A stretch of 6,909 nt of DNA, taken from assembly GCA_021820805.1 (NCBI GenBank), contig JAKADF010000181.1, forward strand, positions 1-6,909, written 5' to 3'. Origin of the DNA: Bacillota bacterium. Lineage in GTDB: Bacteria; Bacillota; Bacilli; Alicyclobacillales; Alicyclobacillaceae. The translations under genes were made by a program, and so were the position numbers. Positions within the stretch are counted from its first letter, which is position 1; each line of letters starts with the position of its first letter. The notes beneath the pieces were generated by a model. The model made no database searches. It saw only the letters and a list, made by a program, of their open reading frames with translations, and was not told the origin of the DNA. This document shows, piece after piece, positions 1 through 6,206 of the stretch.

Positions 1-54
1 CAGCAGTGTTCATGCCAGTTACTCTGACAGAGGACCACCGTAATCACGCCGAGC

Positions 55-83
55 ATTATATCATAGACAAAAGACAGACACAA
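55..83 (-). promoter_or_regulatory. Sigma-A-like promoter with extended -10, firing leftward out of the window
   Basis: Read on the minus strand, a TTGTGT -35 (positions 83-78) lies 17 bp from a perfect TATAAT -10 (60-55). The -10 is preceded by TGA, giving the extended form TGnTATAAT. The expected start of transcription is near position 48. It lies just after the lipoprotein stop codon and points the same way, so it most likely drives a gene beyond the left edge. An ATG on the minus strand at 13-11 could open that gene, but its ribosome binding site is weak, so I do not call a coding region. I see no terminator between the lipoprotein stop and this promoter, so read-through from the upstream operon is possible. 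Confidence 0.6.
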
Positions 84-95
84 GTAAATCATTCA

Positions 96-866
96 TCACT
101 GTTGCTTTTGGAACTGTGTAACCAAGTTGTTTGGGATGCTGATATTGGCAATGTCTTTCCCTTGGTCATACAAAACGGTGTCAGATTCTACATTCTCGCC
201 ACCTATTCCGCTAACCGCGCCAACTGACTCTGTCTGAACTTCAATTAATAAATTGTCTTTAATACCAACAAAGAATGTATAAGTTACATTACTAATCCCA
301 TTCAGCTTGAAACCATTGCCCCACATTGACAAACTTGCAACATCTTGGCCAGGAACCGATACTTGATAAACATGACAATACTCATCAACATCGTATGTAT
401 CCTTTAGTTGATAGATTGGAGTCTTACTTTCTGCAACATGGGCTAACAACCGTGCATATCCAGGAAAAACATCAATCCCTGAAATTGGCGATGCAGGCGT
501 CCACTGTGAGTTTGCCAGTGAATACGCGGATTGTCCCTGCTGATAAAACGAGATATTAAAATTATTCTCATGAAAGCTTAAGGACGCACGATCTGGCAAG
601 TTTATAGTTCCATATACAGAAAAGTCGGTATGAATTGTTCCTTGAAGCAATTGAACATTAGACTTCATTTTATATTTACCAGATTGTTCTCCTAATTGGA
701 CCGCACGCTCTAACTCATTGATTGCATCAGAGCTTACTTTACCCGTACCTAAGTTAGCGACCGAATTCGGATTTTGCGGCGGCTGTGCGCTTGGGGAACA
801 TCCTGATAGCATCACAGTCAAACTGAGTACAGCAACTATTGAACTGACCCACTTGATTTTACGCAT
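96..866 (-). CDS. Lipoprotein of unknown function, possibly LolA/LppX-like fold
   Basis: This 256-residue protein opens with a charged n-region (MRKIKW), a hydrophobic stretch and a lipobox LSGC with the modified cysteine at residue 23. It should therefore be diacylglycerol-anchored on the outer face of the membrane, leaving about 234 mature residues. Residues 24-50 are a Pro/Ser/Asn-rich linker. The rest is soluble and probably beta-rich, with alternating segments such as FSVYGTINLP (82-91) and NISFYQQGQSAYSL (104-117). That pattern resembles LolA/LppX-type lipid-binding lipoproteins, but this is an impression only. The ATG at 866 has AGGAGG at 882-877 with a 10-nt spacer. The start overlaps the stop of the upstream membrane-protein gene by 8 nt (ATGCGTAA), so translation is probably coupled. 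It is the last gene of the four-gene cluster. The lipoprotein call is firm; the function is unknown. Confidence 0.9.
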   Translation of the reverse strand: MRKIKWVSSIVAVLSLTVMLSGCSPSAQPPQNPNSVANLGTGKVSSDAINELERAVQLGEQSGKYKMKSNVQLLQGTIHTDFSVYGTINLPDRASLSFHENNFNISFYQQGQSAYSLANSQWTPASPISGIDVFPGYARLLAHVAESKTPIYQLKDTYDVDEYCHVYQVSVPGQDVASLSMWGNGFKLNGISNVTYTFFVGIKDNLLIEVQTESVGAVSGIGGENVESDTVLYDQGKDIANISIPNNLVTQFQKQQ

Positions 867-2508
867 TGACGCGCCGCCTCCTTTCGTTCAGGCGATATAC
901 CCAGCCAATCACAATCGTTAACCCAAAGAGTAATGCAGCAATTGGCAAAACAGGCCACATCACGCGCTGTAGAACCAAGTATTCCCCCGTTCCATAAATG
1001 CCAACAACTAAGTCAGTGGTTGTACCGCTCACAAATTGTATTGGATTCACATTTACGACATTTGTACGATAGATACGCCAATTCCGCTCGAGATTACCAT
1101 TCGAATAGGTGTAGGAACTAAAGTAACGAATTGGAGATTGTCTAACTACACTTGGATCGTCCGTTATAATCTCTGGGGCTTTGTCTCCTGCAAATTGAAC
1201 ACTTGCCTCAAACCGCAAAGAGTCATTCGGTGCAGTATATACCTTCTGAAACTGGCCATTTGATGAAACCTGCAGGATATAGGCTGGGGAAGCATTGACA
1301 AAGATTGCATCCTTCCCGTTTGCTGTCAAACGCCCGGTCACAAGGTCTCCAGGAACCAATTGGCCTTTAGCTCCCTGGAAAGATGCGACAACCTTTCCTG
1401 TATCTAAGTCAACAACTTCTAAAAGATTAGCTCCCTCTACCAACGCTTGATTCGTATTTGGGGCAGTAAACGATCCAGTCGACACAAATGCTGTTCCTTT
1501 TACCGCGATCCGTACGTTTTTGCCATTCATCTTCCCAACAAGATAGCCATTTGTCACTTCTAAATGCAAAGTAACAGGACTTACACCATTCGTATCCAGA
1601 AATTGCTGCCAAGTGTTCCACTGCGCTTGGCGTTCTGCTTCAGACAAAACAACCATATTCGTCGGATACATGGCTGATTCCATTCCAAGGCTGGTCACAG
1701 CTTGAGCAGGAAGTGCTGAAGTCGTGTACTGGATGACTTGGTTGTTCACTTTCATATAGTGTGCCATTGAAAACGGAAACGACGGACCAAGGAGATCAAA
1801 TGGATTTACTTTCGCAAGGTCGGCAGTCGTAGGGTTTGTAACCCGAATTTTTCCATTTACCGAAGATATTTCGACTAGGCGGTATTCATTTTTATAAGTA
1901 CTCAGTACATCTCCAAGTGCATTTGGTGAATCTGTTGCGCTGTTTGCTAGGTTTTTTAATTCAGATTTTGTTGGTATGGTACGTTTCAGCGTGATGACAG
2001 CTTGTCCATGGTCAGTCGAAATGACTGAGAAAGGAAGTGCAGCCATATCACCGGGAACAATATTATAGCTCCCATAATGGACTACACGAAAATGGGTCAG
2101 AAACGGCCATTCGCTTACAGGAAGCAAAATGTTCGCTAATACCACGACGAGGCCGGAGAAGAATAGTGTTTTAGCACCAATTTTCGCAAACCACCATGCA
2201 ATTAAATACAGCCCGGCAAACATGATAATGCCGAACAAAATGCGCCTTGGTAATGGATAAAATACAAGAGACGAAAAACCTTGTCCAAGGAGCAAACTGA
2301 ATATGGTGAACGTGATCCACTTTTTACGCGAATATGATGGAATACTAGTCAACCAAATTACGATAATGAGGACGACTGCAACAACTCCGAGCAGTGCGTA
2401 GTCCTCAACAAGAGGTGTTACAATCCAGGCATTCAAAGCGTTCACAAATAGGGCCCAGAGAATGTACCACACAAAAGTGTAATATCTATTCTTGCTCTGC
2501 ACTCTCAT
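859..2508 (-). CDS. Six-TM membrane protein with large extracytoplasmic FG-GAP-like domain, function unknown
   Basis: This 549-residue protein is not one I recognise as a named family. Five hydrophobic segments (about 10-30, 38-56, 64-84, 90-108, 113-131) are followed by a soluble region of roughly 385 residues. A sixth segment (517-538) and a short Arg-rich tail (NERRRRVNA) close it. The positive N-terminus and tail place both ends in the cytoplasm and the big domain outside. The second half of that domain carries beta-propeller-like, FG-GAP/VCBS-like strands: GDLVTGRLTANGKDAIFVN (387-405), VQFAGDKAPEIITDDP (437-452) and QFVSGTTTDLVVGIYG (491-506). I chose the ATG at 2508 because GGGGAGG lies 6 nt upstream (2521-2515). 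An in-frame ATG at 2535 would put that ribosome binding site inside the coding region. The gene starts 23 nt before the Wzy_C stop and overlaps the lipoprotein start by 8 nt. A role alongside the Wzy_C protein is inferred from this packing. Confidence 0.88.
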   Translation of the reverse strand: MRVQSKNRYYTFVWYILWALFVNALNAWIVTPLVEDYALLGVVAVVLIIVIWLTSIPSYSRKKWITFTIFSLLLGQGFSSLVFYPLPRRILFGIIMFAGLYLIAWWFAKIGAKTLFFSGLVVVLANILLPVSEWPFLTHFRVVHYGSYNIVPGDMAALPFSVISTDHGQAVITLKRTIPTKSELKNLANSATDSPNALGDVLSTYKNEYRLVEISSVNGKIRVTNPTTADLAKVNPFDLLGPSFPFSMAHYMKVNNQVIQYTTSALPAQAVTSLGMESAMYPTNMVVLSEAERQAQWNTWQQFLDTNGVSPVTLHLEVTNGYLVGKMNGKNVRIAVKGTAFVSTGSFTAPNTNQALVEGANLLEVVDLDTGKVVASFQGAKGQLVPGDLVTGRLTANGKDAIFVNASPAYILQVSSNGQFQKVYTAPNDSLRFEASVQFAGDKAPEIITDDPSVVRQSPIRYFSSYTYSNGNLERNWRIYRTNVVNVNPIQFVSGTTTDLVVGIYGTGEYLVLQRVMWPVLPIAALLFGLTIVIGWVYRLNERRRRVNA

Positions 2509-3745
2509 GCTTGTCCTCCCCTTCTTGCAGACCACGTCCTAGAATCAGGAACAGTGTTGCATAAGTGAAATACATGGCTGCCATTGGCCCAAATTCAAAC
2601 ACATTTTCAGTTGCATTATGAAAAAGCACAGCAACTATTCCAGTCACGCCTCCAAAAGCAACAAATTTTAGTTTTTTATTGCCAATAACTCTTTTTAAGG
2701 TTGTCCGAAATAAGTCCCGTACAAGAGCAACGTGCAAACTGAAAAATAAAATAAGCCCAACTATCCCAGATTCACCAAGTGTTTTCGCATAAAAGTTATC
2801 CGAATACGTTCCCGAATGATAGATGGATGACACCGCACCGCCATAATGCCCTAAGCCAACGCCGAAGAGCGGATTTGAAGTTAACTTGTCAAATGCAGTA
2901 AGCCATTTTGAAATTCGTCCGCCTTGTGCTGCCTTTATCCAGTATACTGGGGTAAACAGGTCCGCAAAGCGATGGTGTATCGCTGGTACAAAATAAGCGA
3001 CTATACCCAGCACAATGAGGAGTATGAAGAGCCTTCTTTCAAAAAGTACCGCCATAAATAAGAGCGCTACAGCCAGTGCGACCCATGCGCCTCGTGTAAA
3101 TGTAAAAAGAAGCGTGAGACCGCAGACAAGGGTGCCAAAACCATACAGCCATTTGCGTAATCGATGTGTCTCATAAACAAAGAGTCCAAAGACAATCGGT
3201 GTCATCAAAGCCATATACGCTCCAAGTTCGTTCGGACTTTGAAGCACAGAAAAAACACGTGTCCGTACATGCTCTGATACATCAACCCAACTTGCAGGAA
3301 TCGGGGCTTTGGTTATGTATTGGTATATCCCGTGTACACCAATGAGGATTGCGATAGAAGCTCCAATATGGAGCAGCTTAATTACATCCTTCGGCCCAAC
3401 TATGTATGGAAGAAGAAATGCATACAGCATATAATAAATGTCTATTCGAAACCCTTGAATGGACACAAGCGGATCGTCCATGCCTGCAAACATTAAACCC
3501 AAACCAAAGACGATATACCATCCTGCGAATTTGTTCCAAGTAAACCAACCCGGTCTATAACCTGAAATGTAACGGCGAATCGCGATGGCGAGCAGACAAA
3601 TAAGAACAATCTTGTCCCAAATAACGCCAATCGGATGAATACCGGGTAACCGTAAGCCATAATCTATGAGTGGAAACGCAACAAGAGCGTAAGCACACCA
3701 TTTGGCGATCCGATTGTTATCTAGTGTTACGTGCAGTTGATTCAA
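2486..3745 (-). CDS. O-antigen ligase / polysaccharide polymerase family (Wzy_C) membrane protein
   Basis: This 419-residue, roughly 12-TM protein shows the Wzy/WaaL family layout. It has a VLQSPNELGAY motif (167-177), a TRGAW motif with Arg218 (217-221), and a large outside loop. The loop holds NPLFGVGLGHYG (291-302) and SDNFYAKTLGESGIVG (315-330). Such proteins polymerise lipid-linked glycan repeats or transfer finished glycans to an acceptor outside the membrane. Many ligases have a His-Asn pair in the last motif; here it is Asp-Asn (316-317), so polymerase versus ligase cannot be settled. The start is TTG at 3745, with AAAGGA at 3760-3755 and a 9-nt spacer, lying inside the thioesterase 3' end (29-nt overlap). 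No good ATG is near. It overlaps the next gene by 23 nt. The C-terminal tail (405-419) is strongly acidic. The family call is confident; the substrate is unknown. Confidence 0.88.
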   Translation of the reverse strand: MNQLHVTLDNNRIAKWCAYALVAFPLIDYGLRLPGIHPIGVIWDKIVLICLLAIAIRRYISGYRPGWFTWNKFAGWYIVFGLGLMFAGMDDPLVSIQGFRIDIYYMLYAFLLPYIVGPKDVIKLLHIGASIAILIGVHGIYQYITKAPIPASWVDVSEHVRTRVFSVLQSPNELGAYMALMTPIVFGLFVYETHRLRKWLYGFGTLVCGLTLLFTFTRGAWVALAVALLFMAVLFERRLFILLIVLGIVAYFVPAIHHRFADLFTPVYWIKAAQGGRISKWLTAFDKLTSNPLFGVGLGHYGGAVSSIYHSGTYSDNFYAKTLGESGIVGLILFFSLHVALVRDLFRTTLKRVIGNKKLKFVAFGGVTGIVAVLFHNATENVFEFGPMAAMYFTYATLFLILGRGLQEGEDKHESAEQE

Positions 3746-4223
3746 TCGCCTTCATCCTTTCATGTCTGCGCTCTTTGCGCATTGCAAATCTATTTGGAGC
3801 AGTCTCAAAGTGCCACTTTTCCTCATCCGTTTCAGGAATGATTGGCGGCACGGCTGTAGGTCGGCCATCAGAGTCCAGTGCAACAAAAGTTAAGTAGGAA
3901 GTTGCAGTGAGTTTTATTTCTCCAGTCATCAAGTTTTCAGATTCAATTTTAACAAAAACCTCCATGGACGTTTTATGGGTATAAGTAACAAACGCTTCCA
4001 GGCAAATCGCTTCCCCAAGACGTACAGGTTCCAAAAAGTCTAAACTATCACTTGACGCTGTAACAACGGGACGGCGCGCATGACGCATACTTGTAATACT
4101 AGCAATCTTGTCAACAAATGCCATAATTCGTCCGCCAAATATAGTTCCGTGATTGTTGGTATCAGGCGGTAATACGAGATCTGTCATGATAGTTCTAGAT
4201 AAGCGTGCTGGCTTTCCTTCCAA
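3717..4223 (-). CDS. Acyl-CoA thioesterase, YkhA/BACH-type hotdog protein
   Basis: This 168-residue cytoplasmic enzyme should hydrolyse acyl-CoA to free fatty acid and CoA. The motif DTNNHGTIFGGRIMAFVD (21-38) is the hallmark of the BACH/YkhA hotdog family, with Asn24 and Asp38 matching the usual catalytic pair. RRPVVTASSDSLDFLEPV (50-67), TSMEVFVKIESENL (85-98) and TATSYLTFVALD (106-117) also follow the family pattern, and its length is typical. The C-terminal tail is basic (MRKERRHERMKA). I chose the TTG at 4223 because AAGGGG lies 7 nt upstream (4236-4231). A longer in-frame reading from a TTG at 4268 starts inside the U-tract of a terminator and has no ribosome binding site. The Wzy_C gene begins inside its last codons. 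A link between acyl-CoA hydrolysis and the envelope genes is not evident. Confidence 0.9.
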   Translation of the reverse strand: MEGKPARLSRTIMTDLVLPPDTNNHGTIFGGRIMAFVDKIASITSMRHARRPVVTASSDSLDFLEPVRLGEAICLEAFVTYTHKTSMEVFVKIESENLMTGEIKLTATSYLTFVALDSDGRPTAVPPIIPETDEEKWHFETAPNRFAMRKERRHERMKAIESTARNTR

Positions 4224-4230
4224 AATAATT

Positions 4231-4236
4231 CCCCTT
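4231..4236 (-). promoter_or_regulatory. Ribosome binding site that fixes the thioesterase TTG start
   Basis: On the minus strand AAGGGG (4236-4231) sits 7 nt before TTG at 4223. This is the only good ribosome binding site in the region, and it shortens the thioesterase by 15 residues relative to the longest open frame. Confidence 0.7.
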
Positions 4237-4266
4237 CCATCTACACAATCTTTAGGAATAGCACAC

Positions 4267-4312
4267 AAAAACGCAAACGAACTGGCTAAAAAAGATGCCA
4301 GTGTCGCTTGCG
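4267..4312 (-). terminator. Intrinsic terminator overlapping the 3' end of the small membrane-protein gene
   Basis: In leftward RNA the arms are 4312-4297 and 4286-4272. They form a 15-bp stem, including one G-U pair and one bulged C at 4303, closed by a 10-nt loop. Five U residues (4271-4267) follow directly. The left arm encodes the last residues RKRHW of the small protein, and its TAG stop (4288-4286) lies at the loop/right-arm border. Stem length and the U-tract fit a Rho-independent terminator. Only about 40 nt separate it from the thioesterase start, so it sits where it could insulate or attenuate the downstream four-gene cluster. Confidence 0.75.
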
Positions 4313-4513
4313 CACAGTCTTAGCTTGTAAAATATCAGGCATTTGAATACTTGCTTGTCTTCTCCAGCCCCGAGCAGCCAAAAACGCTAAATACAACACA
4401 AATAAGACGATGAGTATGTCGAGAATCCATGAAATGTGGTAAAACCGTGAAATCACAAGTGCAACAATTTCAAACAAAACCGCTATTCCAACGAACCGTG
4501 CGATTGATTTCAC
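4286..4513 (-). CDS. Small two-TM membrane protein, unknown function
   Basis: I do not recognise this 75-residue protein. It has two hydrophobic segments (about 5-22 and 28-46) joined by a short turn (SRFYHIS). A basic, probably cytoplasmic C-terminal tail follows (ARGWRRQ, then KTVRKRHWHLF). I chose the GTG at 4513 because AGGGAG (4529-4524) precedes it by 10 nt and a good promoter lies just upstream (-10 at 4552-4547). Starts further upstream in the same frame, including an ATG at 4627, lack a ribosome binding site and would overlap the peptidase gene. The gene sits between its own promoter and an intrinsic terminator, so it looks monocistronic. Short length and lack of a recognised family keep confidence moderate. 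Confidence 0.6.
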   Translation of the reverse strand: MKSIARFVGIAVLFEIVALVISRFYHISWILDILIVLFVLYLAFLAARGWRRQASIQMPDILQAKTVRKRHWHLF

Positions 4514-4523
4514 TGGACACACT

Positions 4524-4529
4524 CTCCCT
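4524..4529 (-). promoter_or_regulatory. Ribosome binding site for the small membrane-protein gene
   Basis: AGGGAG on the minus strand lies 10 nt before GTG 4513. It falls inside the short leader predicted from the promoter at 4547-4575, so promoter, leader and start codon agree with each other. Confidence 0.55.
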
Positions 4530-4546
4530 ACTTGGATTCGGTCTAT

Positions 4547-4575
4547 ATTGTAGAGTGTATCGTAGTGAACATCAA
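4547..4575 (-). promoter_or_regulatory. Sigma-A-like promoter for the small membrane-protein gene
   Basis: On the minus strand TTGATG (4575-4570) and TACAAT (4552-4547) are separated by exactly 17 bp. This matches 4 of 6 and 5 of 6 consensus positions. Transcription would start near 4540-4538, giving a leader of about 25 nt before GTG 4513. The promoter lies in the 88-bp gap between the peptidase stop and the small gene. It would allow vegetative expression independent of the sporulation-type gene upstream. Confidence 0.6.
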
Positions 4576-4601
4576 TACTGCCTGCAAGAAACTGTAAAAT
4601 G

Positions 4602-5618
4602 CTATCGCTTTTTATTATTTCCCGCATCGGGATATATAATTTTCTGAGGCTGCCTTTGCCATGAAGACAACATACCTGATGGGCTGAATGCCCATTCGTG
4701 CCTTCCAGTATCTCTATAGATTCCGAAATGCAAGTGAGGAGGAAACCTTCCGCTTGTACCAGGCGGCCCATACCCAGTACTGCCTACATAACCAATAAGT
4801 TGACCTGGCTGAACTAAATCGCCTTGCTTAAGCCCCTTTGCAAAACTAGATAAGTGTGCGTAATAATAATACATATTGTTCGTATCTCGAATACCAATTC
4901 TCCATCCACCAAAACGATTCCAACCAATTAATTCAACATAGCCATACGCACAAGATAAAACGGGCGTTCCATAACCTGCAAAAATATCGACACCTTCATG
5001 AATTCTTCGTCCGCCCCAACTTCGCCCTGCACCAAACGTATGTTTTACCGTGTAGTTATATCGCTTTGCAATTGGAAAACAATTTCCTGCCGGATATAGT
5101 CCGTATTTTTGGAATATCCTTGCAAAGCTATATATGCGATCCATTGCAGCCGCATCTTGCTCAAGACTCCAAATTGCAATAGAGGGATCTTCCTCGCCAG
5201 ATTCAGCATCCAGCCATGCAGCAAGGCTTGCAATTCGATCAAACTGGTCCCACGGCGCAGCCAAACCATCATGATTAGCATCGATGCCTAGGCCGCCAAA
5301 CAATCTGATTGTAGTCGGATTCAAATCCTCTTCATTTGGATTCCCAAGTCCTGACCATGCGCGTTGGTCAATTTGGAATCCATAATAAGGAGCCGCTTTC
5401 ATCTGTTCTTTAGATTTTGTTAATTCAGCGTAACGGTCAATTGCTGCAAGCAAAGCCCATGGAATTTCATACTCTTCTCCGCATTCTTTGTACCAGCTTT
5501 CAAGAGATGCTTGCATTTTTTGAGGCGCCGCAAAAGTAGTAACCGTTTCTTGAGACCAACAAGCAAGTGCAAGTATAACCCCGAGCCCGAAACGGGCGGC
5601 CTTATGCATCATAATCAA
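4602..5618 (-). CDS. lytH: LytH-like M23 metallopeptidase (spore cortex L-Ala-D-Glu endopeptidase)
   Basis: This 338-residue exported protein has an N-terminal signal or anchor (about 5-30, possible cleavage after TFA at 28-30). A lysozyme-like helical region follows (about 38-175; EIPWALLAAIDRYAEL, GIDANHDGLAAPWDQFD), then an M23/LytM peptidase domain (about 190-325). The zinc-site residues are all present: His207 and Asp211 in HEGVD, His255 in YYAHL, and His295/His297 in HLHFG. From memory, the run around WNRFGGWRIGIRD (233-245) and YGPPGTSGRFPPHLHFG closely resembles Bacillus subtilis LytH (YunA). That enzyme is made late in sporulation in the mother cell and leaves single L-alanine side chains in the cortex. 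The start is TTG at 5618, with GAGGTGG at 5631-5625 and a 7-nt spacer; the ATG at 5612 is too far from it. The orthology is likely but not tested by alignment. Confidence 0.88.
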   Translation of the reverse strand: MIMMHKAARFGLGVILALACWSQETVTTFAAPQKMQASLESWYKECGEEYEIPWALLAAIDRYAELTKSKEQMKAAPYYGFQIDQRAWSGLGNPNEEDLNPTTIRLFGGLGIDANHDGLAAPWDQFDRIASLAAWLDAESGEEDPSIAIWSLEQDAAAMDRIYSFARIFQKYGLYPAGNCFPIAKRYNYTVKHTFGAGRSWGGRRIHEGVDIFAGYGTPVLSCAYGYVELIGWNRFGGWRIGIRDTNNMYYYYAHLSSFAKGLKQGDLVQPGQLIGYVGSTGYGPPGTSGRFPPHLHFGIYRDTGRHEWAFSPSGMLSSWQRQPQKIIYPDAGNNKKR

Positions 5619-5801
5619 ACAGAGCCACCTCTCGAAGAAAATAGCATGTTTTTACTTGCTTACCCTTTGCCAGGACATGGACTCATATACAAAGCAATAT
5701 CGCCTAGTATCGGTACAGAGTTCCAATTACAGCAAGAAAGCGTAAGTATGGTACCCTTGTGAAAAAATAAAATGATATATACAAGACGGGAGAAAAGAAA
5801 A
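5619..5801. other. Divergent intergenic spacer between lytH-like gene and 4HBT thioesterase
   Basis: This 183-bp spacer must carry the leftward promoter of the peptidase and the rightward promoter of the thioesterase. I see clear ribosome binding sites at both ends (minus strand 5631-5625; plus strand GGGAG 5788-5792). I see no convincing sigma-A -35/-10 pair on the plus strand; TAAAAT at 5768-5773 is a possible -10 without a good -35. On the minus strand there are only weak resemblances to sporulation-sigma -10 elements. No strong hairpin is visible. Confidence 0.5.
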
Positions 5802-6206
5802 ATGGCATACACCGAAATCGAGATTATGGTCCGATCAACTGAAATTGACATAAATGGCCACGTCAATAATGCAAAGTACTTGGAATATCTCGAATGGGGC
5901 CGAGAGGACTGGTTTGAACAGCGGGGGCTATTTTACAACGTTTTAAAAGAAGCTGGCATAGTAACAGTAGTTGCACATGTAAGTGCAGATTACACAGAAG
6001 CAGCTGTGCAAAATGATAAACTGCGAATTTTTACGGAGCTTAAATCAATTGGTAATACAAGTTTCGTGATGAAACAATGGATAAAGAATCAACGCGACGA
6101 ACTTGTATTAAAAGCGGAATTCATTATGGTTACCATTCATCCGGAAACACACAAAAAAGTGCGTGTTCCGGATGTGATTCGCAAAGAACTAAACTTAGAA
6201 GGTTAA
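5802..6206 (+). CDS. 4HBT-family hotdog acyl-CoA thioesterase
   Basis: This 134-residue cytoplasmic enzyme matches the 4-hydroxybenzoyl-CoA/YbgC/FatA-type hotdog family in length and motif. EIDINGHVNNAKYLEYLEWGR (14-34) contains the family signature D-x-x-GHVNN-x-x-Y, with Asp16 as the probable catalytic residue and His20 conserved. The remainder (ADYTEAAVQNDKLRIFTEL, 62-80; KAEFIMVTIHPET, 104-116) gives the expected sheet strands. The substrate cannot be read from sequence; a medium- or long-chain acyl-CoA is likely. The ATG at 5802 has GGGAG 9 nt upstream; an in-frame ATG at 5772 has none. It is the only rightward gene here and its stop lies 2 bp from the stop of the converging pseudouridine synthase gene. 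It is not closely related to the other thioesterase in the window. Confidence 0.88.
   Translation: MAYTEIEIMVRSTEIDINGHVNNAKYLEYLEWGREDWFEQRGLFYNVLKEAGIVTVVAHVSADYTEAAVQNDKLRIFTELKSIGNTSFVMKQWIKNQRDELVLKAEFIMVTIHPETHKKVRVPDVIRKELNLEG

Noticed and set aside
21..31. Short inverted repeat CTCTGACAGAG near the left edge
   Set aside because: The stem is only 4 bp with a 3-nt loop and no U-tract, too weak to call a terminator or operator.
326..1263. Plus-strand open frames opposite the lipoprotein and six-TM genes
   Set aside because: They are antisense to well-supported genes with strong ribosome binding sites, and they lack their own ribosome binding sites and any protein-like motifs.
2509..2535. 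ATG at 2535 as the start of the six-TM protein
   Set aside because: The GGGGAGG ribosome binding site for ATG 2508 would lie inside the coding region, and I see no ribosome binding site before 2535.
4514..4771. Upstream extension of the small two-TM protein frame to ATG 4771 or ATG 4627
   Set aside because: It lies largely inside the peptidase coding sequence, has no ribosome binding site, and crosses the promoter at 4547-4575. The extended residues look like frame-shadow sequence.
5632..5760. Sporulation sigma (E/G/K) promoter for the lytH-like gene on the minus strand
   Set aside because: GATACTA and CATACTTAC resemble sigma-G and sigma-K -10 elements, but neither has a matching -35 at the right distance. 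A late-sporulation promoter is expected from family knowledge but is not demonstrated here.
5646..5762. 38-codon plus-strand frame in the divergent spacer
   Set aside because: It has no ribosome binding site and no recognisable motif or homology. It would end just before the thioesterase leader. Chance is the simplest explanation.
5772..5801. ATG 5772 as the start of the 4HBT thioesterase
   Set aside because: It adds ten basic residues not typical of the family and has no ribosome binding site. GGGAG is correctly placed for ATG 5802.
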